Shown here piece after piece: positions 17,551-26,054 of a stretch of 64,000 bases of DNA. The stretch comes from an uncultured Allorhizobium sp. (lineage in GTDB: Bacteria; Pseudomonadota; Alphaproteobacteria; Rhizobiales; Rhizobiaceae), in assembly GCA_958439205.1 (NCBI GenBank), contig OY288189.1:1689001-1753000 (forward strand), given 5' to 3'. How positions within the stretch are numbered: the first letter of the stretch is position 1; every line of letters begins with the position of its first letter. Made by a program: the position numbers and the translations under genes. The notes beneath the pieces are model-generated. The model searched no databases. It had not been told where the DNA came from and saw only the letters and a list, made by a program, of their open reading frames with translations.

Positions 17551-18444
17551 TCAGGAATAGCGCTTGAACCATGCGTGAAGGTAGTCGACGAAGGCGCGGA
17601 CCTTTGCCGGCAGATAGCGGCGATGCGGGTACACGGCATAGATACCGCGATCCTTGGCGATGAAGTCGTCGAAGAGCGAGACGAGTTCGCCGGAGGCGAG
17701 ATAGGGGCGGGCGATGAAGTCGGGGATCATCGCGATGCCCATGCCGGCGCGGGCGGCCCTGAGGGTTGCAAGCGGGCTGTTCACCTCGATCGGGCCTGTC
17801 ACGCTGACCGATATCATGTCGCCATCGGTATCGAGAAAGCGCAGGCTGTTGTGTGAGCGGGAGTTGGTGTCGATGAGGAAGGGGATGCGCGAGAGTTCGC
17901 TCGGATGTGTCAGCGGTCCATTCTCGGCGATGAAGGCGGGCGTGGCGCAGGCATAGACGCGGAAGTCGGAGAGCTTGCGGGCAATCATGCCGGAATCGTC
18001 GAGCTTGGTGATTCGAATGCCGAGGTCGAAACCCTCCTCGATCAGGTCGACGAATCGATCTTCCGCGACGATCTCAAGCGAGATCAGCGGGTTCTCCTTG
18101 GCGAAATCGATGAGCGACTGGCCGACATCGGCATCGATGAAGGTGCGGGGGACCGTCACTTTAAGCTTGCCCTTGAGGTCGGCATTATTCTCGCGCACGA
18201 GATCGGCGAGGTTGTCGATCTCCTTCAGGATGTCGGCAGCCGTCCGGAAATAGGTGTGGCCGGCCTCAGTCAGCGAGAATTGCCGTGTGGTGCGGTTGAG
18301 CAGCAAAGCGCCGAGCTCATCCTCCAACTCTCTGACATATTTGGACAAAAGTGCCTTGGAGCGACCTGTCTTGCGGGCGGCTGCGGAAAAGCCCTCGGCT
18401 TCGACCACATCGATGAAGGCACGAATACGAGTGAGCGTGTCCAT
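17551..18444 (-). CDS. LysR-family transcriptional regulator
   Basis: 297 residues. The N-terminal winged helix-turn-helix reads MDTLTRIRAFIDVVEAEGFS, AAARKTGRSKALLSKYVREL and LNRTTRQFSLTEAG, followed by the linker helix and a type-2 periplasmic-binding-like effector domain (LKVTVPRTFIDADVG, LGIRITKLDDSG). It belongs to the broad group of LysR proteins related to DsdC/PecT-like regulators; the effector is unknown. ATG 18444 places the HTH at the usual residue 1-60; a longer upstream start adds 18 unrelated residues. The target is not evident: it faces away from the decarboxylase gene. Confidence 0.92.
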   Translation of the reverse strand: MDTLTRIRAFIDVVEAEGFSAAARKTGRSKALLSKYVRELEDELGALLLNRTTRQFSLTEAGHTYFRTAADILKEIDNLADLVRENNADLKGKLKVTVPRTFIDADVGQSLIDFAKENPLISLEIVAEDRFVDLIEEGFDLGIRITKLDDSGMIARKLSDFRVYACATPAFIAENGPLTHPSELSRIPFLIDTNSRSHNSLRFLDTDGDMISVSVTGPIEVNSPLATLRAARAGMGIAMIPDFIARPYLASGELVSLFDDFIAKDRGIYAVYPHRRYLPAKVRAFVDYLHAWFKRYS

Positions 18445-18639
18445 CCCAATCCCCCAAAATTTACCGCTATTTGTGAACGTATGGAGGAAATTGTTCAAAG
18501 AAAAGTGTCCAAGTCGGCAAAATTAACCAGGGGCGAAAAAACCTCTTGATTATGACCGACACATTTCTTATCTCGTGTTCAGCCCAAAGTCGCACGTGCC
18601 CGTGTGTGTCCGCCGACCCTCGAATGGGGATTAATCCCT

Positions 18640-19000
18640 AAGGTGAGGTCATCGGTAAGGTACCTGGAACTAACCCCTCCAGTCGCTATTCCGGCCAACC
18701 GGAAAATGCGAGGACATACGAAGCAACGACGGTGCGGGCCTTTCTAGTCTCTTCCGGCTTTCCATCAGCTGGAGTTACTTCAGAGGCACACCATCATTGC
18801 CGGAAGTGCGGTAGGGTCTCCCTCCAATCCATGGCAGACAAAGCGGATTATTGTACTCGTTTCCAGAGTGCGTTGATCCATCGTTTCGCGCGTCGAGCGT
18901 TCGTACGGTACCGGTGTCTCCACCGACTGGTTTCGAGCGATGTCTCGCCGTCCTTTGTCCATCCGAAGCTTGGCAGCTTCGGGTATCGCTGGAATTTGGA
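18640..19000 (+). promoter_or_regulatory. speF-type structured RNA leader of the decarboxylase gene
   Basis: The 567-base gap between LysR and the decarboxylase contains no plausible gene but many helices: CTGGA/TCCAG (18664-18682), TTCCGG-CCAA-CCGGAA (18689-18704), and a long-range CTTCCGGC (18751-18758) with GCCGGAAG (18799-18806). A conserved long leader called the speF element is known upstream of exactly this gene in alphaproteobacteria and is thought to respond to polyamine status. The boundaries given are approximate, and the match was not tested against a covariance model. A 29-codon reading frame at 18552-18641 just before it is noted but not supported. Confidence 0.55.
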
Positions 19001-19011
19001 AGGTTACATCG

Positions 19012-20145
19012 ATGACCACTGCTCGCATCCTCGACTTCATCAACACCCGACGTCCTGAAGGTCCCTGCCTCGTGGTCGACCTCGACGTCGTGCGCGACAA
19101 TTTCGGTGCCTTCCGTCATGCCCTGCCGGACAGCGCCATCTACTACGCAGTCAAGGCGAACCCGGCGCCGGAGATCCTCCAGCTCCTGGCCTCGCTGGGC
19201 TCGAACTTCGACTGCGCTTCCGTTGCCGAGATCCAGATGGCGCTCGATGCCGGTGCAGATGCTTCGCGCATCTCTTTCGGCAACACCATCAAGAAGGAGC
19301 GCGACATCGCGCGTGCCTTCGCACTCGGCGTCAACCTCTATGCCGTCGACAGCCATGAGGAAGTCGAGAAGATCGCGCGTGCCGCCCCCGGCGCCCGTGT
19401 ATTCTGCCGCGTCCTGACGGACGGCGAAGGCGCCGAATGGCCGCTTTCCCGCAAGTTCGGCTGCGTGCCGCAGATGGCCGTCGACGTTCTGGTCTACGCA
19501 CACCAGCTCGGTCTCGAATCCTTCGGCGTCTCGTTCCATGTCGGTTCGCAGATGACCAAGGTCGATGCCTGGGACGGCGCTCTTGCCGATGCCAAGCGCG
19601 TGTTCAACTCGCTGGCCAAGCAGGGCATCGTGCTCCAGATGGTCAACATGGGTGGTGGTTTCCCGACCAAGTACCTGCGCGACATCCCGTCGGCAGAGGC
19701 CTATGGTAAGGCAATCAAGGCGTCGCTGAAGAAGCACTTCGGCAACAACATCCCGCAGACCATCATCGAGCCGGGCCGCGGCATGGTCGGCAATGCCGGC
19801 GTGATCAAGGCCGAGGTCGTGCTGATCTCGAAGAAGTCTGACAATGACGAGCACCGTTGGGTGTTCCTCGACATCGGCAAGTTCGGCGGTCTCGCCGAAA
19901 CCATGGACGAAGCGATCCGTTACCCGATCCGCACCGCCCATGACGCCGACGCGATGGAGCCCTGCGTTCTAGCCGGTCCGACCTGCGATTCGGCCGACGT
20001 GATGTACGAGAAGAACATGTATCCGCTGCCGATCTCGCTTTCGATCGGCGACGAGGTTCTGATCGAGGGCACCGGCGCCTACACCACCACCTATTCGGCG
20101 GTGGCGTTCAACGGCTTCGATCCGCTGAAGTCCTACGTCATCTGA
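19012..20145 (+). CDS. odc: Ornithine/lysine decarboxylase, fold type III PLP enzyme
   Basis: 377 residues, the usual length of the rhizobial ornithine decarboxylase that makes putrescine (and often cadaverine). The PLP lysine is in YAVKANPAP near residue 47; GVSFHVGSQ, NMGGGFPTKY, EPGRGMVGNAG and the C-terminal CDSADVMYEKNMYPLP carry the other active-site residues, with the Cys supplied across the dimer. This is the eukaryote-like alanine-racemase-fold ODC, not the large aspartate-aminotransferase-fold SpeC/SpeF. ATG 19012 matches the known N-terminus style MTTARI. It is probably controlled by the long structured leader in front of it. Confidence 0.94.
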   Translation: MTTARILDFINTRRPEGPCLVVDLDVVRDNFGAFRHALPDSAIYYAVKANPAPEILQLLASLGSNFDCASVAEIQMALDAGADASRISFGNTIKKERDIARAFALGVNLYAVDSHEEVEKIARAAPGARVFCRVLTDGEGAEWPLSRKFGCVPQMAVDVLVYAHQLGLESFGVSFHVGSQMTKVDAWDGALADAKRVFNSLAKQGIVLQMVNMGGGFPTKYLRDIPSAEAYGKAIKASLKKHFGNNIPQTIIEPGRGMVGNAGVIKAEVVLISKKSDNDEHRWVFLDIGKFGGLAETMDEAIRYPIRTAHDADAMEPCVLAGPTCDSADVMYEKNMYPLPISLSIGDEVLIEGTGAYTTTYSAVAFNGFDPLKSYVI

Positions 20146-20151
20146 CGTCTC

Positions 20152-20173
20152 CCGTGCCGGCCAACCGGCACGG
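20152..20173 (+). terminator. Hairpin between decarboxylase and GNAT genes
   Basis: CCGTGCCGG and CCGGCACGG form a perfect nine-pair stem around a CCAA loop seven bases after the stop codon. There is no T run, so it may shape the mRNA 3' end or allow partial read-through into the GNAT gene. Confidence 0.55.
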
Positions 20174-20214
20174 ACCTTCACAATCATCGTCATCGCTTGG
20201 GATAGGAGGCCAGA

Positions 20215-20811
20215 ATGGCCGCTGTTCTGACCAGCATGCGCGCGCTTTTCGCGCCGGCGCCTGCATTCGTCATTGATCATGAAACGCCGGCCGACGTCGT
20301 GGCACGCGAGGCTTTGCTCGACCGCGCCATGGGTACGGATCGCCGGAAGAAGTCGTCGGAGAAGATCCGCAGCGGCAGGATTCCGGCCGAGGGCCTTGCG
20401 CTGGTGGCCCGCGACGCTGCCGGCCATGTCATCGGTACCGTGCGGCTGTGGAACGTCGAATCCGGCATCAGCCGTGAGGGCAGGGCGATCGACGCCCTTC
20501 TGCTCGGCCCGCTTGCGGTCGACGAGGCGCATGCGGGCAAGGGCATCGGTGGCGCCTTGATGCGGGCAGCGCTTCTCGAAGCCCGCAAGCGCGGACATGG
20601 CGCCGTGCTTCTCGTTGGTGACGCCGCTTACTACGAGCGCTTCGGCTTCTTTGCCGACAAGACGCAGCATCTGGTGATGCCGGGTCCGTTTGCGCGCGAC
20701 CGCTTCCTGGCGCTGGAACTCGTGCATGGCTGGCTCGAAGGAGCCGCCGGCATGGTTGTCGCGTCCGGTCGCAAGCTGTCGCAGCCGACGGTCCTGCGCC
20801 GCGCAGCCTGA
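20215..20811 (+). CDS. GNAT N-acetyltransferase (YhbS-like)
   Basis: 198 residues. The GNAT core is clear: IPAEGLALVARDAAGHVIGTVRLW, then LLGPLAVDEAHAGKGIGGALM, the acetyl-CoA loop, and VLLVGDAAYYERFGFF. This is the YhbS branch, whose substrates are mostly unknown. A strong AGGAGG lies five bases before the ATG. It follows the decarboxylase gene by 69 bases in the same direction and ends in a strong terminator; a role in acetylating polyamines is possible from context but not shown. Confidence 0.85.
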   Translation: MAAVLTSMRALFAPAPAFVIDHETPADVVAREALLDRAMGTDRRKKSSEKIRSGRIPAEGLALVARDAAGHVIGTVRLWNVESGISREGRAIDALLLGPLAVDEAHAGKGIGGALMRAALLEARKRGHGAVLLVGDAAYYERFGFFADKTQHLVMPGPFARDRFLALELVHGWLEGAAGMVVASGRKLSQPTVLRRAA

Positions 20812-20834
20812 ACAAGGCTCCCGGATGCTCGCTG

Positions 20835-20872
20835 AAGGGCCCGGCAGCGATTCGTCGCTCCGGGCCCTTTCC
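20835..20872 (+). terminator. Strong Rho-independent terminator after GNAT gene
   Basis: AAGGGCCCGG pairs with CCGGGCCCTT and the stem continues inward with AGCGA/TCGCT around a TTCG tetraloop; a short T run follows. Confidence 0.9.
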
Positions 20873-20990
20873 TTTGCGCTCTGTTTTGCACAGCGCTTCT
20901 GCGGTGTTTTTCAATCGTCAACTCTGGCTGTGTCGCGCCGGTCACAGTGACACGGGCGATGGTTTTTTTATATAATTAAGCTCTAACCTA

Positions 20991-21004
20991 TTGATCTGGC
21001 TCAA
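20991..21004 (+). promoter_or_regulatory. FNR/FixK-type box upstream of ompW
   Basis: TTGATCTGGCTCAA matches the FNR/FixK consensus TTGAT-N4-ATCAA except for one base. A possible -10 TGCTAG at 21025-21030 would start transcription near 21037 and put the box centre near -40, the usual place for an activating site. Confidence 0.6.
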
Positions 21005-21070
21005 GATGCTCGTCTTTCCCGGGCTGCTAGCTGGCGTTGGCTCAACGCCAGAAGTTGTTTCAAGGAGAGA

Positions 21071-21772
21071 ATGATGACCACCGTCCGGACTGCCTCGACC
21101 CGCGCTCTTGCCGCGACCGCCACACTGTTTCTGCTCGCTGCGGCTGCCTTTGCCGCGGACATGGCGCCGCTCATGGAACCGACACCAGAGGCGGCGACCG
21201 AGACGGTGGCTTCGTCCAGCCCCTGGCAGATCCGCGTTCGCGGCCTCGGCGTCGTCACGCATGATTCGGGCTTTGTCGACGGTGCTGCCGGCTCGGGCCT
21301 GTCCTATAGCGACAGCGTGATCCCCGAGCTGGATATCAGCTACTACCTCACCGACAATATCGCGGCCGAACTGATCCTCGGCACGACCTCTGCCAATATC
21401 TATGGTGAAGGCAGTCTGGCCAGCCTCGGCAAGGTGGGCAAGACCTGGGTGCTGCCGCCGACGCTGACGGTGCAATACCACTTCACCAATTTTGGCGCCT
21501 TCAAGCCCTATGTGGGCGCGGGCGTGAACTACACCATGTTCTACAGCCAGAAGGGCGATGCGGCGAGCAGCCTCGACGTCAAGAACACATTCGGTACTGC
21601 GCTGCAGATCGGTGCCGACTACATGGTCAACGAGCATTGGGGCGTGAACTTCGACGTCAAGAAACTCTTCCTGAAGGCCGACTTCGATGCCACCGTCAAC
21701 GGTTCTGCCGTCTCGGGCAAGGCGAAGCTTGATCCGTGGCTTATCGGTGCGGGTATTACCTACCGGTTCTAA
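21071..21772 (+). CDS. ompW: OmpW-family outer membrane protein
   Basis: 233 residues: a signal peptide ending in AAAAFAAD, then an eight-strand beta-barrel of OmpW type with WQIRVRGLGVVTHD, VIPELDISYYLTDNIAAELILG, LPPTLTVQYHF, YVGAGVNYT, GVNFDVKKLFL and the C-terminal WLIGAGITYRF. The terminal Phe is the outer-membrane assembly signal. OmpW proteins pass small hydrophobic molecules and are often oxygen- or stress-controlled. Two ATGs adjoin (21071 and 21074); AAGGAGAG at 21062 fits the second slightly better. An FNR-type box lies upstream. Confidence 0.9.
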   Translation: MMTTVRTASTRALAATATLFLLAAAAFAADMAPLMEPTPEAATETVASSSPWQIRVRGLGVVTHDSGFVDGAAGSGLSYSDSVIPELDISYYLTDNIAAELILGTTSANIYGEGSLASLGKVGKTWVLPPTLTVQYHFTNFGAFKPYVGAGVNYTMFYSQKGDAASSLDVKNTFGTALQIGADYMVNEHWGVNFDVKKLFLKADFDATVNGSAVSGKAKLDPWLIGAGITYRF

Positions 21773-22162
21773 TTGCCTTCTGGACCAAGTTTTCTTTGAG
21801 GGGCGGTTGCCGATGGCGGCCGCCCCTTGCCGTTTGCTCCAGCGGGAAGCCTTTAACCGAAATCTGCTGCAACGCCAGACACTTGGCCATCTGATATTCG
21901 GTTCTCAGCTTCCGTGTCTCAACGGCTAGTGTTGCAGATCTCACGCACTCCTCACGCCTTCCTGAAACAGTGGATCTTTTTTCCGCCATACCAAGGAACC
22001 ATTTTCCTGCTTGGAGCTTCTTGCTGCGGGGTCCGGCGCGAGAATTTCGCACGGGCGGGAACAAAAGCGTCGGTTGGGTTTTGATGGTTATGTTGTATAA
22101 TCATCACATACTTTAACCAGAGATGGCGTTATAAGTGGCCTTGTAACACAGGAGTTAAAAAC
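21773..22162. other. Intergenic region ompW to Omp25/31-like gene
   Basis: 390 bases. It holds the ompW terminator (21799-21830) and the promoter area of the next gene; close to that gene there is an AT-rich stretch TTGTATAATCATCACATAC around 22090. I see no protein gene in the rest; a small RNA cannot be excluded. Confidence 0.6.
21799..21830 (+). terminator. Terminator after ompW
   Basis: AGGGGCGG at 21799-21806 pairs with CCGCCCCT at 21820-21827 around a 13-base loop. The T run after it is weak. Confidence 0.6.
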
Positions 22163-22795
22163 ATGATGAAGAGCATCCTTCTCGGATCTGCCGCCGCTCT
22201 GGCGATTTCGACCTCGGCTTTTGCGGCTGACGCAATCTACGAAGCTCCGGCAGAACCGCCGGTAGCAGTCGAAACCGTGCCGCAGTTTTCCTGGGCAGGT
22301 GGCTATGCAGGTATCCTGACCGGCTACGGTTGGGGTGACGGCGAACTGGTCGGCTTCGGCAGCGATAGCTTCGATGGCGCGCGCCTCGGTGGCTTCGCAG
22401 GCTATAACTGGGATCTCGGCAACCAGCTGGTTGTCGGTGTCGAGGGCGATCTGAACTATGACTGGAACGACGAGAACATCGCCGGTCTGGCTGACGTCGA
22501 GAGCGGTTTGAATTGGTCTGCCCGCGCTCGTATGGGCTACGCTATGGATCGTGCACTTCTCTTTGTTGCTGGTGGCTACACCGGCACCAACATTGAAGCC
22601 AACACCGCTGCTGGTAGCTTCGACGACACGCTGCACGGCTGGACCATCGGTGGTGGCGTCGATTACGCCGTGACCGATCGCATGTTCACCCGCATCGAAT
22701 ATCGTTACAACGATTTCGGCAGCGGCGATCTCGGTGGTAACGACGTCGACTTCGACCAGCACACGGTTAACGTCGGCCTCGCGGTCAAGTTCTGA
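22163..22795 (+). CDS. Omp25/Omp31-like outer membrane beta-barrel protein
   Basis: 210 residues with a signal peptide (MMKSILLGSAAALAISTSAFA) and mature start ADAIYEAPAEPP, the hallmark of the Brucella Omp25/31 and rhizobial RopB family. Strands include FSWAGGYAGILTGYGWG, GGFAGYNWDLGNQLVVGVEGD, ARARMGYAMDRALLFVAGGY and the C-terminal YRYNDFGSGD and NVGLAVKF with terminal Phe. It is a major surface barrel of eight strands. AGGAG lies eight bases before the ATG, and a strong terminator follows. It is the second outer-membrane gene in a row but has its own promoter region. Confidence 0.93.
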   Translation: MMKSILLGSAAALAISTSAFAADAIYEAPAEPPVAVETVPQFSWAGGYAGILTGYGWGDGELVGFGSDSFDGARLGGFAGYNWDLGNQLVVGVEGDLNYDWNDENIAGLADVESGLNWSARARMGYAMDRALLFVAGGYTGTNIEANTAAGSFDDTLHGWTIGGGVDYAVTDRMFTRIEYRYNDFGSGDLGGNDVDFDQHTVNVGLAVKF

Positions 22796-22814
22796 TCCGA
22801 TCGATATGACATAG

Positions 22815-22849
22815 AAAAGCCCGGCTTCCGCAAGGAGGCCGGGCTTTTT
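22815..22849. terminator. Bidirectional terminator between Omp and chemoreceptor genes
   Basis: AAAAGCCCGGC-TTCC and GGAGGCCGGGCTTTTT fold into a long stem with a GCAA-type loop; the A run on the left gives a T run on the other strand, so it can serve both convergent genes. Confidence 0.9.
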
Positions 22850-22865
22850 CGTTTTTGGACAGTGG

Positions 22866-24701
22866 TCAGGCTGCGCGGTGGTCGATCTGGCGGGTGCCTT
22901 CTGCCCTGATGTCGTTGCGCCGGTTCAGCTGGAAACGGTTGACCAGCGAGGTCAACTGCACCGCTCCCTCCGCCAGAGTGTGGCTGATCGCCGTCGTTTC
23001 CTCGACCATGGCGGCATTCTGCTGCGTCATCTGATCGATGCTGTTGATGGCAGTGCTGATTTCCTGCAGGCCAACCGCCTGTTCGCGGGCAGCGGTTGCG
23101 ATCGCGTCGACATTGGTGTCGATCCGGCTGACGAACTCGCCGATCTGGTCGAGCGCGCTCCCCGTCTCGCCGACGAGTTGCACGCCGGACGAGACTTCGA
23201 TGCTGGACTTCTGGATCAGCCCCTTGATGTCCCGTGCAGCGGTGGCCGAGCGCTGGGCGAGCTCCCGTACTTCCTGGGCAACGACCGCAAAGCCCTTACC
23301 GGCTTCCCCGGCACGAGCCGCTTCGACGCCGGCGTTGAGTGCCAGAAGGTTCGTCTGAAAGGCGATTTCGTCGATGACGCCGATGATCTGGCCGATCTCG
23401 GAGGAGGCCGTTTCGATCCGCTCCATGGCCGACACGGCCGATCGCACGACGCCGCCTGAGGCGACGGCACAGTTCTTGGCCTCGCGCACCAGTTCGCGTG
23501 TATCGCTGGTGCGCTGCGCAGAAGCACGCACCGTTGCCGTCACCTGTTCGAGTGCGGCAGACGTCTGCTCGAGTGCAGCGGCCTGCTGTTCGGTGCGGTT
23601 TGCCAAATTGCTGGAGGCCTCGCGCATCTCCTGGCTGTTTTCCAGCAGGCGGCGGGTTTCCTCCATGACCTTTTCCAGCGTCGCCTGGAAGGTGGCGATC
23701 GAATGGTTGAAGTCCTGCCGCAAGGGTTCGAAGCGGGCATCGAAGGCATCGTCCAGGGTCATACGGATATTGCATTCCGCAAGACGGTGGAGGCCGGCAC
23801 CGAGCGCCTCGATGACGAAGCGAAGCGCTTCGGCCTCGATCAAGCGGTCCTGGTCACGCAGGTTGCGTTCCCGGTCGACTTCTGCGCGGGCCGACTCCGT
23901 TTCGGCCTGCAGACGCTGATTTTCGAGGCCTGACTGACGAAAGACCTCGACGGCTGCAGCGATGTGGCCGATTTCGTCACGGCGGTTGGCGTGCGGGACG
24001 GTGGCGGTAAAGTCGCCCGAGGCCATGTTGGTCATGAAGTCGGTGATTTCCCCGAGCGGTTTCAACGCGCGTCGGTGGATGAAGAAGACACTGCCGAGTG
24101 CTGTCGCAATCAGGAGCAGGCCGAGGGTCAGGACAAGAGCCTCGCGGCTTGCGGATTCGGCTGCCGCAAACCCTTCCCGATCAACCAGATACTCGCTCGC
24201 CATCGTGACGAGCTCGTTCACCGAGGTCTCGTGGTCATGGAATTCGAGCTTGAGCTTAGAGAGGATGGGTGTGATAGCGCTGGCATCACCGGCAACAAGT
24301 GCGGGCTTGAGGTCGTTCTGCAACGTGGCCCAATAGAGATCACCCTTGGCGATGACCTCGTTATAGAGCTTGGCGCGCAGATTTTCGGGCAGCGTCGAGT
24401 TTTTCCAGTATTCCCGGCGCTCATCATAGAGCTTGTTGAGCAGATCGAAGCGGGGCAGGTTTACACCTGCCGTATCCGGATGGACGAAGACCTCATTGGC
24501 CAGCGCATAGGATTCGATCAGGTAGAGCGGCGGCGGGAGGATGTCCGCGATCAGATCCTTGCCGTCCACGATCTGCTTATAGATCGGGCCGTTGACCTTG
24601 AGCGTCTGCAGCGTCTGGGCACCAACACCCGCGACGGCGACTATCCCGGCTGCAAGGCAAAGACCCGCTGCCGTCACCACAATTTTCAGGTTGAGATTCA
24701 T
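22866..24701 (-). CDS. Methyl-accepting chemotaxis protein
   Basis: About 611 residues. A membrane segment at about 7-28, a periplasmic helical sensor domain (residues about 30-187, with PPPLYLIESYALANEVF), a second membrane segment at about 188-208, a HAMP domain (ALKPLGEITDFMTNMASGDF), a second linker and the methyl-accepting signalling domain with the invariant tip EIAFQTNLLALNAGVEAARA. The sensor domain is of the class that starts with a PPP-Y motif, whose ligand I cannot name. There is no CheR-binding pentapeptide at the C-terminus (it ends in QIDHRAA). ATG at MNLNLKIV is preferred; a longer start adds 52 unrelated residues. Confidence 0.92.
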   Translation of the reverse strand: MNLNLKIVVTAAGLCLAAGIVAVAGVGAQTLQTLKVNGPIYKQIVDGKDLIADILPPPLYLIESYALANEVFVHPDTAGVNLPRFDLLNKLYDERREYWKNSTLPENLRAKLYNEVIAKGDLYWATLQNDLKPALVAGDASAITPILSKLKLEFHDHETSVNELVTMASEYLVDREGFAAAESASREALVLTLGLLLIATALGSVFFIHRRALKPLGEITDFMTNMASGDFTATVPHANRRDEIGHIAAAVEVFRQSGLENQRLQAETESARAEVDRERNLRDQDRLIEAEALRFVIEALGAGLHRLAECNIRMTLDDAFDARFEPLRQDFNHSIATFQATLEKVMEETRRLLENSQEMREASSNLANRTEQQAAALEQTSAALEQVTATVRASAQRTSDTRELVREAKNCAVASGGVVRSAVSAMERIETASSEIGQIIGVIDEIAFQTNLLALNAGVEAARAGEAGKGFAVVAQEVRELAQRSATAARDIKGLIQKSSIEVSSGVQLVGETGSALDQIGEFVSRIDTNVDAIATAAREQAVGLQEISTAINSIDQMTQQNAAMVEETTAISHTLAEGAVQLTSLVNRFQLNRRNDIRAEGTRQIDHRAA

Positions 24702-25000
24702 GTTGCGTCCGTTCGCAGTCCGCCCGTCGGCGCGGCGCATGGAGAAGCGCCCGCGGCCAGGCAGCCGTGGTTGAAGAAGAATTGAATAGGCTATGTTGGA
24801 ATGATTCCCAGTCCCGACGAGACGCGGCTGTTTTGTCTCTCGCTCGTCCTCCCTCAAATTAGGGAGGTAATTACTACCACATGGTTAAGGTGAGTAATTG
24901 ATGAACGAGACAGGGCAAATTTTTATACTATTTGACCTTAGGCGCGATTTTTCGCGCCTTTACACGCAACTAAAACGCTTTGAGGCGTGATTTTCAGCAA
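24702..25000. other. Intergenic region between chemoreceptor and WD40 genes
   Basis: About 300 bases. It carries the promoter of the minus-strand chemoreceptor gene near 24702-24900 (AT-rich around 24850-24930) and hairpins that end the minus-strand WD40 gene near 24940-24990. No gene is seen. Confidence 0.6.
24940..24959. terminator. Hairpin terminator region downstream of WD40 gene
   Basis: AGGCGCGA pairs with TCGCGCCT around a short T loop. A second, minus-strand hairpin, CACGC with GCG followed by TTTT, lies at 24968-24989 and is closer to the WD40 stop codon. Confidence 0.6.
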
Positions 25001-25987
25001 TCAGCCGGTGATGTCGACCACGCCGCAGTCGCCCGCTTCGGAGGCGAAGGCGAGCAGTTTGCCGGTGCTGCTCCAGGCAAGCGAGGTGATCGCACCCTTG
25101 CCCGGGCGGCGCAGAAGCGCCTCCTTGTTGTCGGCGATGCGGACTGCGAGGATCATGCCGTCGATGAAACCGATCGCCAGGACCTCTTCCATCGGATGGA
25201 AGGCGACGTGGGTGACAAGGATGTTGGCGCGGGTGCCGAGCTCCAACGGAGCCTTACCCATCGGGCCGTCCTTGCCGGAAAATGGCCAGACGATTGCGGC
25301 CGGTGCGCCCGAAGAGGCGAGCCACTTGCCCTTGGGCGACCAGGACAGGGATTTTACCTTGGCAGGGTAGCCGGTCATGCGCATGTGGCGGGTGTCGGCG
25401 GCCTTGCCGTCGAGTTTCCAGCCGTGCAGCGCCGATTCCTGCATCATGGTGACGACGAAGCGGCCATCGGGCGAGAAGGTCACGCCGGTATGGGCGCCCT
25501 TCCAGTCGAGATCGACGGGAGCACCTGCCGTTCCGACCCAGTGGAGCGTGACGCCATTGTAGCGGGCGACGGCGATGCGCAGGCCCTTGGGCGCGAAATC
25601 GACGGCTTCGACCGTGCGCTCCTCGGTGAATTCCTTCGTCGTGCCATCGGCGAGGCGGACGAAGGTCGACTTACCATGGGCATACGCCACGGCCCCTTGC
25701 GGGCCTGGCGCCACAACAGAGATCCACTTGCGCGGCACATGGGCAAGTTCGGTGACGGTGCCGTCATGGGCGATGCGCAGCACGCGGCCGTCTTCGCCGC
25801 CGGTCAGCAGCGTCTGGCTCGCGGCATCCTTGACGCAGGTGAGGAGGCCGGCATTGGCCTCCGTCACTTTCTCGCCGCCGTCCAGCCGATGGATGGCGCC
25901 CGTCGCGGCGGCAAAGACCGGGATGTCTCCCAGGAAATGGGTCGAGACAACATGACCTTCGATATCGAGAGGGGCGACTGTCGGCAT
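25001..25987 (-). CDS. WD40-repeat protein co-transcribed with CobW gene
   Basis: 328 residues built from about seven WD40/beta-propeller repeats: GEDGRVLRIAHDG, VTFSPDGRFVVTMMQESALHGWKLDG, LSWSPKGKWLASSGAPAAIVWPF, VAFHPMEEVLAIGFIDGMILAVRI and LAWSSTGKLLAFASEAGDCGVVDI. No signal peptide is seen, so it is cytoplasmic. It lies 67 bases downstream of the His-rich CobW GTPase gene on the same strand. This CobW-WD40 pair recurs in rhizobia; a scaffold role in metal delivery is an inference. Its function is not known. Confidence 0.85.
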   Translation of the reverse strand: MPTVAPLDIEGHVVSTHFLGDIPVFAAATGAIHRLDGGEKVTEANAGLLTCVKDAASQTLLTGGEDGRVLRIAHDGTVTELAHVPRKWISVVAPGPQGAVAYAHGKSTFVRLADGTTKEFTEERTVEAVDFAPKGLRIAVARYNGVTLHWVGTAGAPVDLDWKGAHTGVTFSPDGRFVVTMMQESALHGWKLDGKAADTRHMRMTGYPAKVKSLSWSPKGKWLASSGAPAAIVWPFSGKDGPMGKAPLELGTRANILVTHVAFHPMEEVLAIGFIDGMILAVRIADNKEALLRRPGKGAITSLAWSSTGKLLAFASEAGDCGVVDITG

Positions 25988-26054
25988 ATTACAAGGCTTT
26001 CTTTCAGGCAGAGGTCAGGCGGAGAAGGGCGCTGGCGCGCCCCGCTCGTTCGGT

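Noticed and set aside
18552..18641. 29-codon frame as a leader peptide of the decarboxylase
   Set aside because: It has no ribosome binding site and no run of ornithine-precursor codons. It is kept only as a side note to the leader RNA.
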